DNA from: Larimichthys crocea
Taxonomy: Eukaryota > Chordata > Actinopteri > Sciaenidae
Assembly: GCF_000972845.2 (NCBI RefSeq)
Contig: NC_040032.1
Location: 20,198,248 to 20,262,247 of the forward strand
Reading direction: 5' to 3'
DNA: 64,000 nt
A program made the position numbers and the translations under genes. Positions 46,601 through 59,669 of this stretch are shown one piece after another. Numbering within the stretch: the stretch's first letter is position 1; every line of letters begins with the position of its first letter. The notes under the pieces were generated by a model that did no database searches, had not been told where the DNA came from, and was given only the letters and a program-made list of their open reading frames with translations.

Positions 46601-46904
46601 GCTGACCAAGTCAGACTCATCTGACTGCATCTATTCATGAGAGAAGGCATACGCCACGTTCCTGTCTTAAAGATGACCACACTCCCTTTGGGTTGAACCA
46701 ACCACTGCAGAAATGCACAGTGGCTCCATGCCACCACCAAAATTTCGGTATTGCATTTTGCACATCAAACAATGAGAAACACAGTTTACAATTTTTTATT
46801 TGCAGCTGCGAAGTAGAGGACAGTAAAAGAAGAGATCTGTGGCTTCAGTCCAACCGCAGAGAGGATGACGTTGGTAAACTGAAGGACCCAGCCGCTCAAC
46901 ATGT
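43683..46904. other. Intergenic DNA, no gene seen
   Basis: AT-rich, with a pyrimidine-rich patch near 44400-44530 and an AAT-rich patch near 45025-45060. No coding region or recognised element. Confidence 0.5.
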
Positions 46905-47015
46905 CAGTTGCCCACAAAAAACCCTTTTAACAGGGAAAAAAGGTGGAAGAAACCTCAGGAAGAGTCACAGAGGAGGGATCCCTCTCCCAGGACGGACAGA
47001 CGTGCAATATATATA
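46905..47015 (+). repeat. Probable teleost interspersed repeat fragment
   Basis: GGAAGAAACCTCAGGAAGAG followed by GGGATCCCTCTCCCAGGACG and GACAGACGTGCAATATAT is a string I recognise as recurring in fish introns and intergenic DNA. The class of element is unknown to me. It ends in AT-rich simple sequence. Confidence 0.5.
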
Positions 47016-49618
47016 AATATATAAATGTATATACGTATATACAAAGACATTTCCAGTGTTTTGCTCACATTATCACCATCAGTAAACAGGCAGTCCATCA
47101 TAGAGTCGGCAGGGAGGACTGAGAGGCTCACTCTCTTCTTATATATGTTATCATAGACACTACCTACTACAACATTACTGTTGCTTGAAATTTCACCAGC
47201 TCTCAGATGGAGGCGGTTTTTCAGGGGACAGTGTGACGAAGAGTTGTCAAGGAGAACTGACTGGGTCACAATGACTTTTACACCTATAAGTGTTGAGACG
47301 AACTTGGTTTGAAAGTTGTGTTTTTTAAAATGAAATCAACTTGTGATTGTCAATTTCTTTCTGTTTTTGAGATAAAGCTGTTGGTTGATTGAGTAGAAAA
47401 AAAATTCTCTTGTCTCATGTTATGCCTAGTGTTCTGGATCTTTCGATCATATTACATGAGCTTGATTATGAACCTCTCTTCTGACACTGTTGTGTCTCCC
47501 TTTCTTGCTGTGAAAGCCTTTCTCCCTGTTGAGCAGAGAAAGGTGAGTTTGGTGAGTTTGACCTTTGACATACAAAGAGGTCACGTCCCCAGAGGCCGGG
47601 AACTGAACAGTGCAAGCGAAGGACCCTGAGTCATGATCGAGTTTTGCTAGATACGTTCAACCAAGTGGTCATTTTTAGTTGCAGACGTATTAAGTCTGGC
47701 TACGAAGCATAACTTTCCCCCTCATTTTTTCCTCTGCTGTATGTGAACATACACAGTTGCATCATCCATTGTCTGAAACATGAAATGGAAAACCATAAAA
47801 TTGTCTGACTCTTGGAAAAGCAAACAATTTTGCAAATAGACAAACAATAGAACCCATGTAACAAAGCACTTGTAAAACAGATTTGTTCTAAAGTTGTACG
47901 TACAAACTTGGTCCTGACCTGTCGCCAAGTCTTGCACAGACAGTCTGTCTCTCCACAGAGGAGAAAACCACTTGTTTGACCTTATATTCACAAAGCTCGA
48001 TTGTGAGTTTGCAGAGAGTTTTTAGACTGCATTGGGCATTTTAGCATCGATTAACATACAGTTCAGATAAAAGCTCAAACCCCAAGAGCTGCCTCTTCAT
48101 GCCGGTCACTGCCCAGGTGAACATCCTCCACTGGACATCAAAGTGTAACATCATCTGTTTTAGCAACATTAAGTAGCTTTTGTACCTTAAAATGAGAGCT
48201 TAAAATCATTTAGTTGTTTGTTTGTTGTCGACTAAATTCATATTTTATTTTATTTTCAGAGTTACCTGATACAAAAGCAGTGTTGAAAATGTACAGAGGA
48301 AGGGTTTTAACTTAAGAGGATAAAAACTTTAGTAACCAATATTATTGTTTCATCAAAATACATTTAATGAATGTGTTGCACTTGTTAATTTACTTGAATA
48401 TTTTGCATTCCTACCTCTGGTGAACCTCATCAGTCCTAATGTGACTGTGTAGATTAGTCTGAGCTGCATGGATGGTAAGGTCAGTCCTGTCAGTCAGGCA
48501 AAGGAAGCTAAACCACGACCTTTAACCCCAATCGTAGACAGAAGTCACATGCCCTTATAAGCTATGGCCTGTCCTAAAGATATTATGATAACTTGTAAAT
48601 GGATAGTAGAAGGGTTTCCGCTTAGCTTGCTTGTAGTTATTTAATGTTCTAGTAATTGACACATCCTGTATACTCTAAAAACAGAGAACCAAGAAGCAAG
48701 CATTTTGATTAAAGCCTAATTGCTTGATGAACAATTTCACAAACAGCCAGAGTTGTCCACTGAGATTGTCATCACCAAAAGAACGAAAGCATTTCGTAAC
48801 AGACAGCAAAGTCTCACAGTTGGTATCCTCTCTACGTAGCAAAGGCAGCCATAATGTGTGAAGTTCACATCCTGTCTCCAATAGTCAGCACTGTTTTCTA
48901 TAAATAACCAATCTTTCCCAAACCACATAGTTTTAGTAGCCAAACCCTAACCAAATTTATGGCATGAGATTTTAGTGCCTTGCCTAATGTTTACTTTCTC
49001 ACATGCTCATTAACCTTGGAGATTTCTTGCTTGGACCAGAAATGGTGCAACACAGTCCATGCAACCTAACAAATCTAATGTCTGGGTGGTCCAGAAATCA
49101 CTGGTAGGAAGTGACCAACTAAGTCCAACTCAAGCAGTTAAGTCAAGCCACGGGGCTCTAAGTGAACAATGAACAAAACCAAATCCCTCACAGATCCTCA
49201 TAATGTTTCAATTCTGTGATGCAACTTTCCTTTCCTACTAGCCTTTGAGTCAGGATATGGCCAAGTCAAGCAGCAAAGCCACACCACTGTGCCCAGTGAG
49301 TTAAGTCTAAACCCCATTGAGAAACTCTCCGCCTATAGTCACAAATGTGAGATTTTCACAGTTCTGTGACAGAAACTTCCTCTGTCTTTGCATCTGTGTG
49401 ATGACAGAGTTAGGGTACTTTTAGATAGTGAGTGGTCATTCCTGCGTCTAATGCCCAACACCAGTCTTTTGTTTTAAATGGTAGGCAGCTGTGCAAAACT
49501 CTGGCAAAACCCTGGCTTCACACTTTTACAGTCTTAATACTAACGTATACCATGCTCTACATGCTGCTGTGGTCCACCTACTTTGAGTTTGTAATTTGTC
49601 TCATTCCTCTGAATAACA
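47016..49618. other. Intergenic DNA, no gene seen
   Basis: AT-rich unique sequence without coding features or recognised repeats. Confidence 0.5.
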
Positions 49619-50255
49619 GGTCCACTGTAGATGATTTTTTTTCTTTTTTTGAACAATGTTTTTTATTAATTTCCAATAAGAAACTACAAAACACATTGAC
49701 AGATACCACACAAGTTGTACAATGAAATGCAGGCAGACTTCACTGAATACACATACATACAAAAAAAAAGAAAAAAAACATACATACCCATGTAAAATAA
49801 TAATAATAAATAAAATGAAATAAAAATGTCACACTCAATATCCCTACAGATAGATATAATCTACCGTTGCCTGAGAAAGTCCACACCTATTCAAATTCCT
49901 GTGCTTTACCCCTGATTACATAGGTTAGCTTTTCTAATGTAACATACATTGCCATCTCTCTAATCCAAGATTGTGTAGACGATACTTCAGTCTCTCTCCA
50001 AGATAAAGCAACCATCCGCCAGGAGGCCAAAGTTGATCAGTCTTACATTTAGAGTTGACAGAGAAGCAATCTGGGTATATCCCTAAAAAACCATGCTACG
50101 CAGGGTATCTGAATACCTGTGATTTTACTTAAAGTTTGGACAACCATTTTCCAAAAAGTTTAGGACATTCCCATACACAATGGATCAAAGTACCTTTCTC
50201 AGTCGACCATTTCACACAAGTATCTGGAGTGCCAGGGGTCCACTGTAGATGATTT
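49619..50255 (-). mobile_element. 5'-truncated L1-clade LINE with 19-bp target-site duplications
   Basis: The direct repeat GGTCCACTGTAGATGATTT stands at 49619-49637 and 50237-50255, so the insertion is 49638-50236. Read on the minus strand it carries the end of an L1-type ORF2: HCVWECPKLFGKWLSKL, then in another frame WIREMAMYVTLEKLTYVIRG ending KAQEFE and a stop. A 3' UTR follows, with AATAAAAAAC near the end and an A-rich tail against the left target-site copy. Frame changes show it is dead, while the perfect 19-bp duplications show a fairly recent insertion by target-primed reverse transcription. Confidence 0.85.
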
Positions 50256-50286
50256 GACAAGCTGAGACATTTCCAGTGAATTACAT

Positions 50287-50690
50287 TTCAGAATCAGAAT
50301 CAGAATCAGAAATACTTTAATAATCCCAGGGGGAAATTATTTTTTGTTACTATACTCCAGTATACAAACAAACAAAAACAATATATATATATGTGTGTTG
50401 TGATGTGACAGGTACAATCCTGATCGGCCTGGACAGTGTGGAAGCCATCAACTGAGATGTTCTGGTCTGTAGTGTCCCTGTGCATCCATGTCTCTGTGAA
50501 GACATCAGACTGCATTCATACTCTGCGTGGCTCCACGTTAGCGCCGTTAGCTCGTCCATTTGTTGCTGGGAGACCGCACATGTCCATAACAACAGAGGCA
50601 GACACGGCCCAAATCCTCTCCTCTCTACAAGCCTGTCCCGTCCCGACCCTCCTCTGCATCTCCTCTTTGATGCAGAGATGTTCACCTTAG
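50287..50690 (-). mobile_element. Internally deleted LINE (endonuclease start joined to 3' tail)
   Basis: On the minus strand 50690 to about 50400 encodes, across two frames, the start of an APE-type endonuclease as found in fish LINEs: QQQMDELTALTWSHAEYECS, then FTETWMHRDTTDQNISVDGF and HTVQADQD. It passes through a short AT/GT microsatellite directly into a LINE-type 3' terminus (AATTTCCCCCTGGGATTATT) with a (TTCTGA)n tail at 50289-50310. The reverse transcriptase is absent. The tail resembles Rex1-type elements, but family assignment is uncertain. Confidence 0.65.
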
Positions 50691-53600
50691 GGTGAATTGA
50701 AATCCATCTACTTCATCAGCATCTCATCAGCATGTTAACACGGTGATTGTAAGCCTACAGTATTAGTACGCCGATCTTATGCAGCCTCAAACAGATGCTA
50801 ACATGTTTATGGACTCCTATGCCAATTTTCCCCTTTTTTTTACTACCTTGGTCGCGTGTTCCAAGCAAGCTGAATTGATGCTAAAAAGTGGCGTGACAAA
50901 ACAATGCAGACCACTGATTGGTCACGCAACACAGGATATCCTGCACAAACCTCACATTTTTTAAATAGCCAAGCTACTATCAATAGCAAGCACTTTTATT
51001 CCCACAAAAATGACAGTCCACAAAACCACACTGTGGTCAATTATAGGAGCAGCTCCTTCTTGTGTGCATATGTAGATGAGCAAAAAGAGAGTGAACGTGA
51101 GCAGTGCAGAGGAAAAGGACAGCAGTGAATTTATCAGTCTTGCAGTAAATGTCCGGTGTAGGTTACAGTTTGTCAGTTAATAAAGGCTGCAGCTTGTTGT
51201 ATCCTGCTCTGACAATCAGCTGCACCTACCAAAGTACTGTCCACAATGGGAAAAGAAATTGGGGTACCAAAAGCGTGTCAAGTCGAGTTGAACTGTGCTA
51301 CGCATTGGAAATCTATTATTTTATACATATTTCAGTCATCTGCAGCATTGACAAGTTTGAAATGCCATTCAAAATACAGTGAAAGCCAAATGTACAAATT
51401 TATATTACAATATTCAATATTAAAAACTATTCAGATAACACTTTCATAGGATACACATGAAGTTGTTTTTTGAAACTAGATTTAAGGTCAGATTTTTTCT
51501 TCTTGCAAAGTGAAGTAGCAAGTCAAACAGAACTCTCCTGTTTTGTGTGGTGTCACCTTTCATTTTGGATTTTATTGTCTGAAAACTGAGCCTCACACAG
51601 TGGTATTGGCAAATTATGATTTATGAATAAAAACACGGTAGAAAGCCTCATGTCATCAAGAAGTTATTTATTCAGCAATGAGTGTAAAACAATATTGCCT
51701 ATGTATCATTTAGCTTGTCTTCTCTTAGCTTTTCTGGTTTTCTCTGTATATTCTATATTTTCACTTCCCTTTTATCAATCAGTACACACAAAGAGGCCAT
51801 CAGCTTTCTCTTGATGACCGTGAAACTGTATAGACGTTGTGGCTCATGCTGAAACACTAGGCTGACATCCTGCTGTGAATAATGTGCTAATTAGATTTGG
51901 CCTGTGGTTGTTGCCGTAATCAAATCTATCCGGTGCTGCAGGGCCGAGAGGCTGAAACCTGATCTGAAATCCAAAATATGCACTTGGACCATTTCTTCAA
52001 TCTGTTTCCTCTCAAGTCCTGGCACGCTGCACTATCTGTCCACCCCAAGTATGTGTGTGTGTGTATGTGTGCAAGAGAGAGACCGCATGCTGTACATGTG
52101 TATGTGTGTATCTATTGTTGTGAGATTACGGGTCCGTGCACTTATTCTACATTATTCTAGGAAGTTAGTGGAGGAAAGTAGAGAAACAAGTCCTAAGGCC
52201 TGATTCAGACCATCTTTGGTGCTGCGGCAGAAACGCAGGTTTTTCCGTTAATTTGAGTGGGGGGAATGTGTTTTGGCTGCGGCAGTGTGGGCTGCAAAGG
52301 GTGCCCAAAATAAACGCAAAAGCGACCTGCAGCAGAGAAGTTGAGCTAAATTGAACTTTTGGAGAAACATAACCTGACATCTCACTGCGGCAACTAATCA
52401 GATGTTCAGACTGGTCAAACCTCCACATTTGAAGCCTGAAAACAGCCTGAAATGTCGCTGAATCTAAGCATGATCCAGGTAGATTCATGGACTAAACTAT
52501 GACTGCCCATGACAAGCTACCTGTTGTGTCCTGGCTTTGTTTATTTCATGTATCCAGCTTCTACGTCAAAATAGTGACACGAAGAAGTTTCCTTTGGTTT
52601 GTGACAGAAAGTTCGAGAGGGAGAGAGCAGACATTGGTTGAGTGATATAGACAGTGAATGAGAGTGAGGGAGCACCAGTATCAAGAAAGCAGAAGAATAT
52701 ACAAAATCTAAATTTGTTTTCAGGCAGCTGAGGATAGATGGATAGAAACTGATTTCAGTGCAGTAGAACAGAGCAGAGTAATTAAGTATATCAATTGAGA
52801 AGAAATGACCAGAGTAAAATTTAAGTAGACTTTCTCTATTCTGCTCTATTTTATTCTGGTCTATCATTGTATCTTTAGACTCTATTAGTCTCCAGCTGAC
52901 TGTGCTGTGGATCCACCTGTTCCTTGTGCTCAGAGCTGCTTCCTGATCCGGATGTGGGAACGTGAGAATATGGATGACTCCGCAAGGAAAACAATTTTCC
53001 TTTTTTTTTATCGGAAGAGTCAGCCTTATTATCCTCCGGATGGGTTTTGCGCTGGAATGTGGCAGAGCTGAAATTTTGTGCTTGGAATATCCTGAAACAA
53101 AGGATGTTCTTGCATTTTTGTTGGCTTTGTTTTCTTGTGTTTTGCTGTCGTGTGGTTTTGGGCTTTCGTTCTTGGTGGGCACACAAACGTAATTACATAA
53201 ACAACCCTCTTTCTTCTACTGTTGCACCACTAAATGTTAATCCAACAGTAACAAATTTCACTGTAAGTCGCCTCATTCAGTCTTTTAACAGCCCAAAACA
53301 CAAACACTGGCAGACAGTTGTACATTGTTTTAAAAGTGGAGCTTTCTAGTTTGAATATATTTATTATATCTTTAAGGGAATTGAGCTACATTTATATAAT
53401 TATATGGTATAATCTGGGTATAAAGTGGATGAAATTATTCAACTTCTTCAACATGTAAGTAAGATGTGCAGTATGATGAGTCTTGAGGAGTCTCTAGTGA
53501 TGTGCTCAATCAAGAATCAGAGGTTGTAGGGCCTCAAGACAGAGAGACAAAGAGGGACAGACAGATAAAGAGGGAGAGATGGAAACAGAGGGCTAAAGTG

Positions 53601-54989
53601 GGAGTGGTGTTACTGTTTTCTACACTGAGGTTGGGGGGTGGTGTTGGTGGGAGGAACAGATTATGCAGAAAACCACTTCCAGAGGAAGTGTGTTTTTAAT
53701 GCTGACAGCGTTCCTGTGGAGGCTGTTATGCTAATCTGCCCCCCTTGTTAAACAGTGAAGAACGTCCGCGGTGGAAGAGGGGGAAATGCGCCATGAAAAC
53801 CTATAGCTCCGGCCAGCAGAGAGAGAGAGGTGAGGGAGCGGGAGGACACAGTGCAGAGGAAGCACACAGGAAGCAAACACGGCATGTTTTTTATCCCTCC
53901 AATGCCAACGCTGCTACACTCTTACCCCACTCTGACCGGTCTAAGGGGGGTGGCATCTTGTTTTCAGAATGGATTGCATCCGCCCCCACAACCCCTTACA
54001 CCACCTCCACCCACATGCACACACATTTCAACACTACACCAGATTTTACAGCTGGATGAAGAGCATCAATGGGAGCAGTGAGTGAGCAGCCAGACAATGA
54101 ACACGGCGTCCAGGCCGGCACGCCAACCCAGGATTTCCTGGCTTACACCACAAAAAAAAAAAAGAGAAAATTGTCAGAGCCTTCCGCCTGCACAATTAAG
54201 AATGAAACTCTTGTATGTACCACAGAAAAAAAGAGCATGTTGAGTAATCTCAAAATCCAGACAAGTGGTGTTAGTATCAGTTTGCGGGTTTAATGGGCAG
54301 TTGGCGGGCAGATATCAGGTGTTTTTTTTGACTGTCATTGTGAGTTACTGGAAGGGTCCAACGGCCCCAGTGCCGGGCAGCTCAGGCAGTCTGGCACAAC
54401 AGAGTTTAAAAAAGCAAACAGAGGCGAAATGAGCGGTGACTTCAAAAGCGAACACCACCCCGACATCAAACAGTCTGAATCTGACCCGATCCTCCCTTTC
54501 ACTGTCGCATGAGCCTGCATGGAAGCTGTCAGACCTCATTAACGGAGAGACGCCCACCGCCAGCCTGTCTGCCGTCCCAACTGTCTGACCGCCCGGCTGT
54601 CTGACGGTCGGCTGGTCTGTGCAGCTTTCTGTCTGACATCTCAACCCCTCTGTCTGACTGTTTGTCGCCAGATTTCTGTTTTTCTGCTCCTCGACACACA
54701 ACTTGTCCCTGAGGTTGTGGTGGAGAGGGGCAAAGGGAGCATAAATGTGAACGCTGGAGAAAAAATTAGAGATGGGAAAGGGGGGGGGGGGCACCAGACC
54801 AAGACACGGTTAAAGTTGTTCCATGCACATTCCCTTATCAGAGTATCAATATATCAGTTTGAAATCCAGGTTGATCAAACATGCAGTGCTGTGACTACAG
54901 TTAAAAAAGTCTGCATTTTGTTACCCACCTGATTTTGAGGTTGGATGATTTGTTTTTGTTGTAAATACATTTGCCATTAGTGATTGCCA
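50691..54989. other. Intergenic DNA, no gene seen
   Basis: Includes the longest unexplained frame in the window (213 codons, minus strand, 52541-53182), which lacks domains and has an AT-rich composition-driven sequence. Also here are a short TG tract at 52051-52070, a G12 run at 54780-54791, and two blocks (53.7-53.8 and 54.3-54.6 kb) noted as possible regulatory DNA. Confidence 0.5.
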
Positions 54990-55170
54990 ATTAGCGAACA
55001 TACAAGTGATCATCACTGAAACGACAAATATTAAACTACTGGTGGGCCTAGAGAAAAAGTCAGTCACCAGAGTCGGTGGGGTTCAAGCTCTGGGCACCAT
55101 GAATATCTGTACTAGATTTCATGGCAGTCCATTCTAAGGACAGGCCGTCCATAGAGCTAGCATGGATCAT
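54990..55170 (+). repeat. Teleost interspersed repeat fragment
   Basis: CTAGAGAAAAAGTCAGTCAC, GGGCACCATGAATATCTGTA, ATTTCATGGCAGTCCATTC and CCATAGAGCTAGCATG in this order are the landmarks of a very common percomorph dispersed repeat. The central part is shortened here. No coding frame; transposon class not known to me. Confidence 0.6.
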
Positions 55171-58100
55171 AACATATTTGTAAGTGTTGCTCAATCAGCA
55201 TGACTCGGACATTATTCATTTAACTGTGACATATAAAAACTCCCTCCCTCAAGTGATTCTCACTGTTCCTCTCACCTTTGATCTCCTGTAAACCCACTCT
55301 GTGTCCTGTGATCTCCTGAGGAGCAGAGCATCAGGGATTCCCTCATCCTTCCTGCCCTCCCTTCCTCCCTCCGTCCCATCATCCTTTACTTCCTCCTCCT
55401 CTTTGCAGGGGGACATAAGCCTCTTATCGACAGGCTTCAGGGAGGCAGAGTGCTCACGAACTGTTTAAAATGTATTCCTTTCACTCATATGGCTTTGAAG
55501 GCTACCAAAAAGAGTTGCTTTTTGGTTATGTAAACCAGATGAATTTAGATATGACTGTACATCTGGTGTGTGTAAATTACAAAATCTAGACTTGACAGAT
55601 TTTATTTGAAAACAAGACGATCCCTTAAAAGTATGTTTAGTTGTCCCCTTTTCACATTTCTTCTCTCATCACTCCAAACTACTAAAAGACACATGACAAC
55701 CAACCATCTGTCAGTGTTTGCAAGGTACAACTGAAAAGAAACTAAGCAGCGTCCTCTTCTTAGAGTACAGATCTGGCCTTACAGGTGGCTCAGTCTTGTC
55801 CTGGGGAGGTGAAAGCTCCCTTAGGGAGTAACGAAGGCAGACAGAGGAGGTTTTTGTGCTAAAGGGAAACAAGAGAAGCTACCGATTATCTGCACCAAAG
55901 GCAAAAGATCTCTTCATTCTGAAAACCCCCGAGCAAGCACTCTGAAGCCTAACATGCTCTTTTATCCCTCCTGATTTGAAACACAAAAGCTCTTCTTGAG
56001 CATGACTCTGAAGGAATACGTTGTGAAAGAACATTTTAAGAGCTTAATTGCTAAAGTAGAAACTGTATTTGTTTCTAGATTTTTAGTTAGAGCACGTCAG
56101 CAAGTCCAGAAATTGAAGTGAAAAGTGAAGTGCAAAATGTGAAGACATGTTTTTGATTCATCCACTGAATTACATGAAGAATGTAATTCAAGAATGTTCC
56201 CACAGCAAGTAGAGTATACCAAGTGGGTATCTTTTAGTCTGTTTTAGTTTAAACCATCTAACCATACCATTGTCTCCAAGAGATACATGGGACTTTTAAC
56301 CATAACCGAACCTAAAACTTGAACTCCAACTACAGTACATAAAACACTATGTGAAAGAAGGGAAGCACTGTTTAAAATGGAAACGAGCCTGATCTCTGCA
56401 GTGTCCTGGATCCATTGACAGTGTATAAGCGTCTCGTGTTCATACAAAGATCAATTTGAATATCAGCAGCACTTCTTCTATTGTTCCACAACCGCTTACT
56501 TCACTTACCAAACAGCACCTTTATAATGGTCTAAACCCAAAGTGTCCAGTTTCATAAAATACAACAAAAAACAAGGTTTGGTTCAGGTAATGAGATGGTT
56601 AAACCAATGGATCTCTTTAAAAGGAACCAGGAAACATCCCTTGACTTCACTGACTCTGCATGTGTTTTGAAATTATTGTAATTAAAGCGGATTAAATGTA
56701 GTTTTCATTTTATTATCTTAACTTACTTATCTTGCTTGTTTTAATGTATTATTCATTGTCTGTTAATGACCCAGGTTGTGAATCTCCAGGTATTTGGCAA
56801 ACTGTGTAATCCTGCTTCCTGCAACCTCGTATCCTCCACCCCCAGGTGAGGGAGAGATGCCGAGCACAGCGAGCGGACATCCGCAGACCATCATCCCGCA
56901 AGGGGGGAGGGCAGTGACCCATGCCTCCTTAAACGGCCAGAGGTCAGCCAAAACAGAGGCGTTGGACTCAGACAGGGCTTCATTTTACCACAGTGTGTTC
57001 AGAGCTTCACTGAGCTCTGACCTGCTGCCTCCTGAAAGAAAGTCATTGTACTGTATGACTCTAGAAACCTCCCTCCCTCTCTGTCTCGCTGTTTTCACTT
57101 TCATTCAAGGCTAATTGTCTTGAAGAAAAAGCTGCCAATTATAATGCAGATTAAACAAACAATGCATGCAAATAATATTTTTTGTAGCAGTACAATCATA
57201 CAGAGATATTAACAGCAAAATGCACTTTAACCTGCAATAACTTTTTTTTTCCACATCATCACCTTTTAATTTGAGAGTTCTTAATTTACACATTAAGCAG
57301 TTATGGAGAAACATTAACATTCATTTGTCGTGCTTATGCTACCTTATATATATTAAGTCCCATCATCATTCCCTTTTAGCTGAGTTTTTGGTCTCTTTAG
57401 TTGCTCAATGCTACATTATGTTCGGCAGCTTTTAGCTGACTGTGCATGTGTGCTGCTTGGTGCTGAGCAGATAGTGTACAGTAGGTTTTTAGAGCTTTTT
57501 CTTTGAAAACAGTTGCTTACTGTGCAGAGACATTGGAAGCAGAGGTGTGAAGTTTAGGGTTAGACTTTGTTCCCCGTCCAACCCTGTCCATGCCCCAATA
57601 TTTCCCCCCTCAGAGAAAATAGTTCCAATGTCCCTTCTGCTGTGTCTGAAAATGACGCTATAAGAATTTTGACAGTGTATCAAAACAGTAAAGTCGAGGA
57701 CAAACAGCTAAATAATGATCCGAAACTCACTATAAAGCTTAGCAAAGGTGAGATGAGCTGTAGGACATTAAGTCACATAATTTCCATTTGATACATTATC
57801 ATAAAAATATTAATTACTCATCATGCAGAATTATCATTATATATGATATAATTACATTACTATTATTGATACGTTACTTTGAAAGTAAATTATGGTAAAA
57901 CGATGCATATTTTATAAGATGATCATGTGTTTTTATCTGCACAGTAACTAGATATAGTGAAGTAAAAATTACATTACTAAAAGCGGAGTAGATGTATAAA
58001 ATAGTACCTGTAGCTCAGAACTGTACAAGAGTAATTATTTTCCACCACTGCTCTATTTTATTTTCTATTGAATGCACCAATGAAAATGGCTAGATTCCAA

Positions 58101-59469
58101 TGGTAAAGAAAGGAGTTTTGTTTGTGTTCTGGGTAAACTAATCCTTTAAAAAAGCACTCGTTGATTAAGTTAGCGCCTCTGGTTCATAAACTCACTCATA
58201 GACATACACAGATACTTTCACATACACTCCCACTCTCCTGCTGTCTCCTCTGAGCCACACTGGTCATATTAACCGTCGTTCATCCTCAGCTACGATCTGC
58301 TTCACATTGAGAGGATCAAAGCCTGGAGGGGGGGAGCTGTAAGGCAGTAATGTGTTTCCACAGGGGAGTCCTCTCCCTGGGAAAGTGCAATAGGTTAGAA
58401 TATCAATGAGACGTGCCTGAGAGCGTAACCGCTCACCTGTTGTCTGAATGTGGCTTTGGCACTGTTTCTCTGCGGTCAGGACGCCGACACAGCTTCCTCT
58501 TAACTCTGTCCGTCCAGTGTTTCCCAGCAAATATTGTGACACAGGATAAATCATGAAGACAGCTCACACCGACACCAAACACCTGAGCAGAGTAACTGGA
58601 GCAAAGTCGCTGTGAGAGAAATTCATTCAGCCATCTTGTTAACGTGCACAGGCAGGAAACAAGTTAAGCCAGATGTTTGTTTCAAACGATTATCTGGAGG
58701 GTTGTCAATAAAGATTTTCATTACTGTTTCACGTTTAGGAACGCTAGCAGATTATACACAACATGAACTGTTAAAAAATATCCAAACCATGTTTTCACGT
58801 CCACAGCCTCACAAAACAGTAAAATTGTATTTATTTTTAAGAACTAAAACGAAAAATAAGAGATGAATATTATTTAGATCAAAATAATCAGATCTAACTG
58901 TCAAAGAATATTGACCAGAGCCTGACAAGTACTCTTTTAGGCTGATATTGATACTGATCAGATAACATTAGTTGATTAATTGATTGGTCATTCAACTGGA
59001 AATTAATCTACTTTGATCATCTATAATCAACTTCAAGCTTCAAGTGCGTATCACTATCATCTTGAAAATGTAAAACTTTTCGATGTTGGACTGTTAACTG
59101 TTGGATAAAACAGGCCATTTAAAGTTGTCACCTTGGGCTTACGAAGGCGGTAATGGGCATTTTTCATCATTTTCATTTATTGAGATTTTGTGGTATTAAA
59201 TAAAATAAAATAATTCATATATAAATTATCACTAGAAAATAATTAAATACTTGCAGCCCCAATCAGCTCATTTACTTAAACAAATATTTATGTTTAAGTT
59301 AAGATGTTTTACAGTTTAACAATTTATACAGTCTTAAATTACAATAGTTGCAGTACACAGTGCCAGTTAAATCTTGGGCATTCCTTCTCATTTATGTTTT
59401 TTTTCTTACTTTTGTTCCTTTCGACTTTGTAGATTAATACTGAAGACATCAAAACTTTTAATTAAATCA
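55171..59469. other. Intergenic DNA, no gene seen
   Basis: AT-rich, with a pyrimidine-rich patch at 55320-55400. Two short GC-richer blocks (56815-56960 and 58260-58520) have splice-acceptor-like tracts but no recognisable protein. Confidence 0.5.
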
Positions 59470-59669
59470 CCAACAGTGTGAGGAGCAAAGCACCCCACAC
59501 AATCATGCCTCCTCCTCCATGCTTCATGGGAACCACACATGCAGATACTATCTGTTCACCTTTTCTGTGTGTCACAAAGACTTGGTGGGTGGAAGTCTCA
59601 AATTTGGACCAAAGTACAGATTACGACTGGTCTAGTGTGCATTTCCTTGTGTTTCTTGGCACAATATAG
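59470..59669 (-). pseudogene. Tc1/mariner transposase fragment
   Basis: On the minus strand the sequence reads AKKHKEMH near 59665-59640, then after frame damage ACVVP, KHGGGGMIVWGALLL (about 59540-59490). ACVVP..KHGGGGVMVWGCF is a signature of fish Tc1-like transposases around the second catalytic Asp. Stops and small indels are present. No terminal inverted repeats are visible on either side, so this is an isolated internal relic, distinct from the Tc1 relative at 40.1-40.8 kb. Confidence 0.72.

Noticed and set aside
52541..53182. 213-codon open frame, minus strand, longest in the window
   Set aside because: No recognisable domain, odd composition (Ser, Lys, Leu rich from AT-rich DNA), a second frame overlaps it, and there is no splice or promoter context.
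54345..54794. 149-codon minus-strand frame
   Set aside because: No domain or splice signals; better explained as chance in a GC-balanced block.
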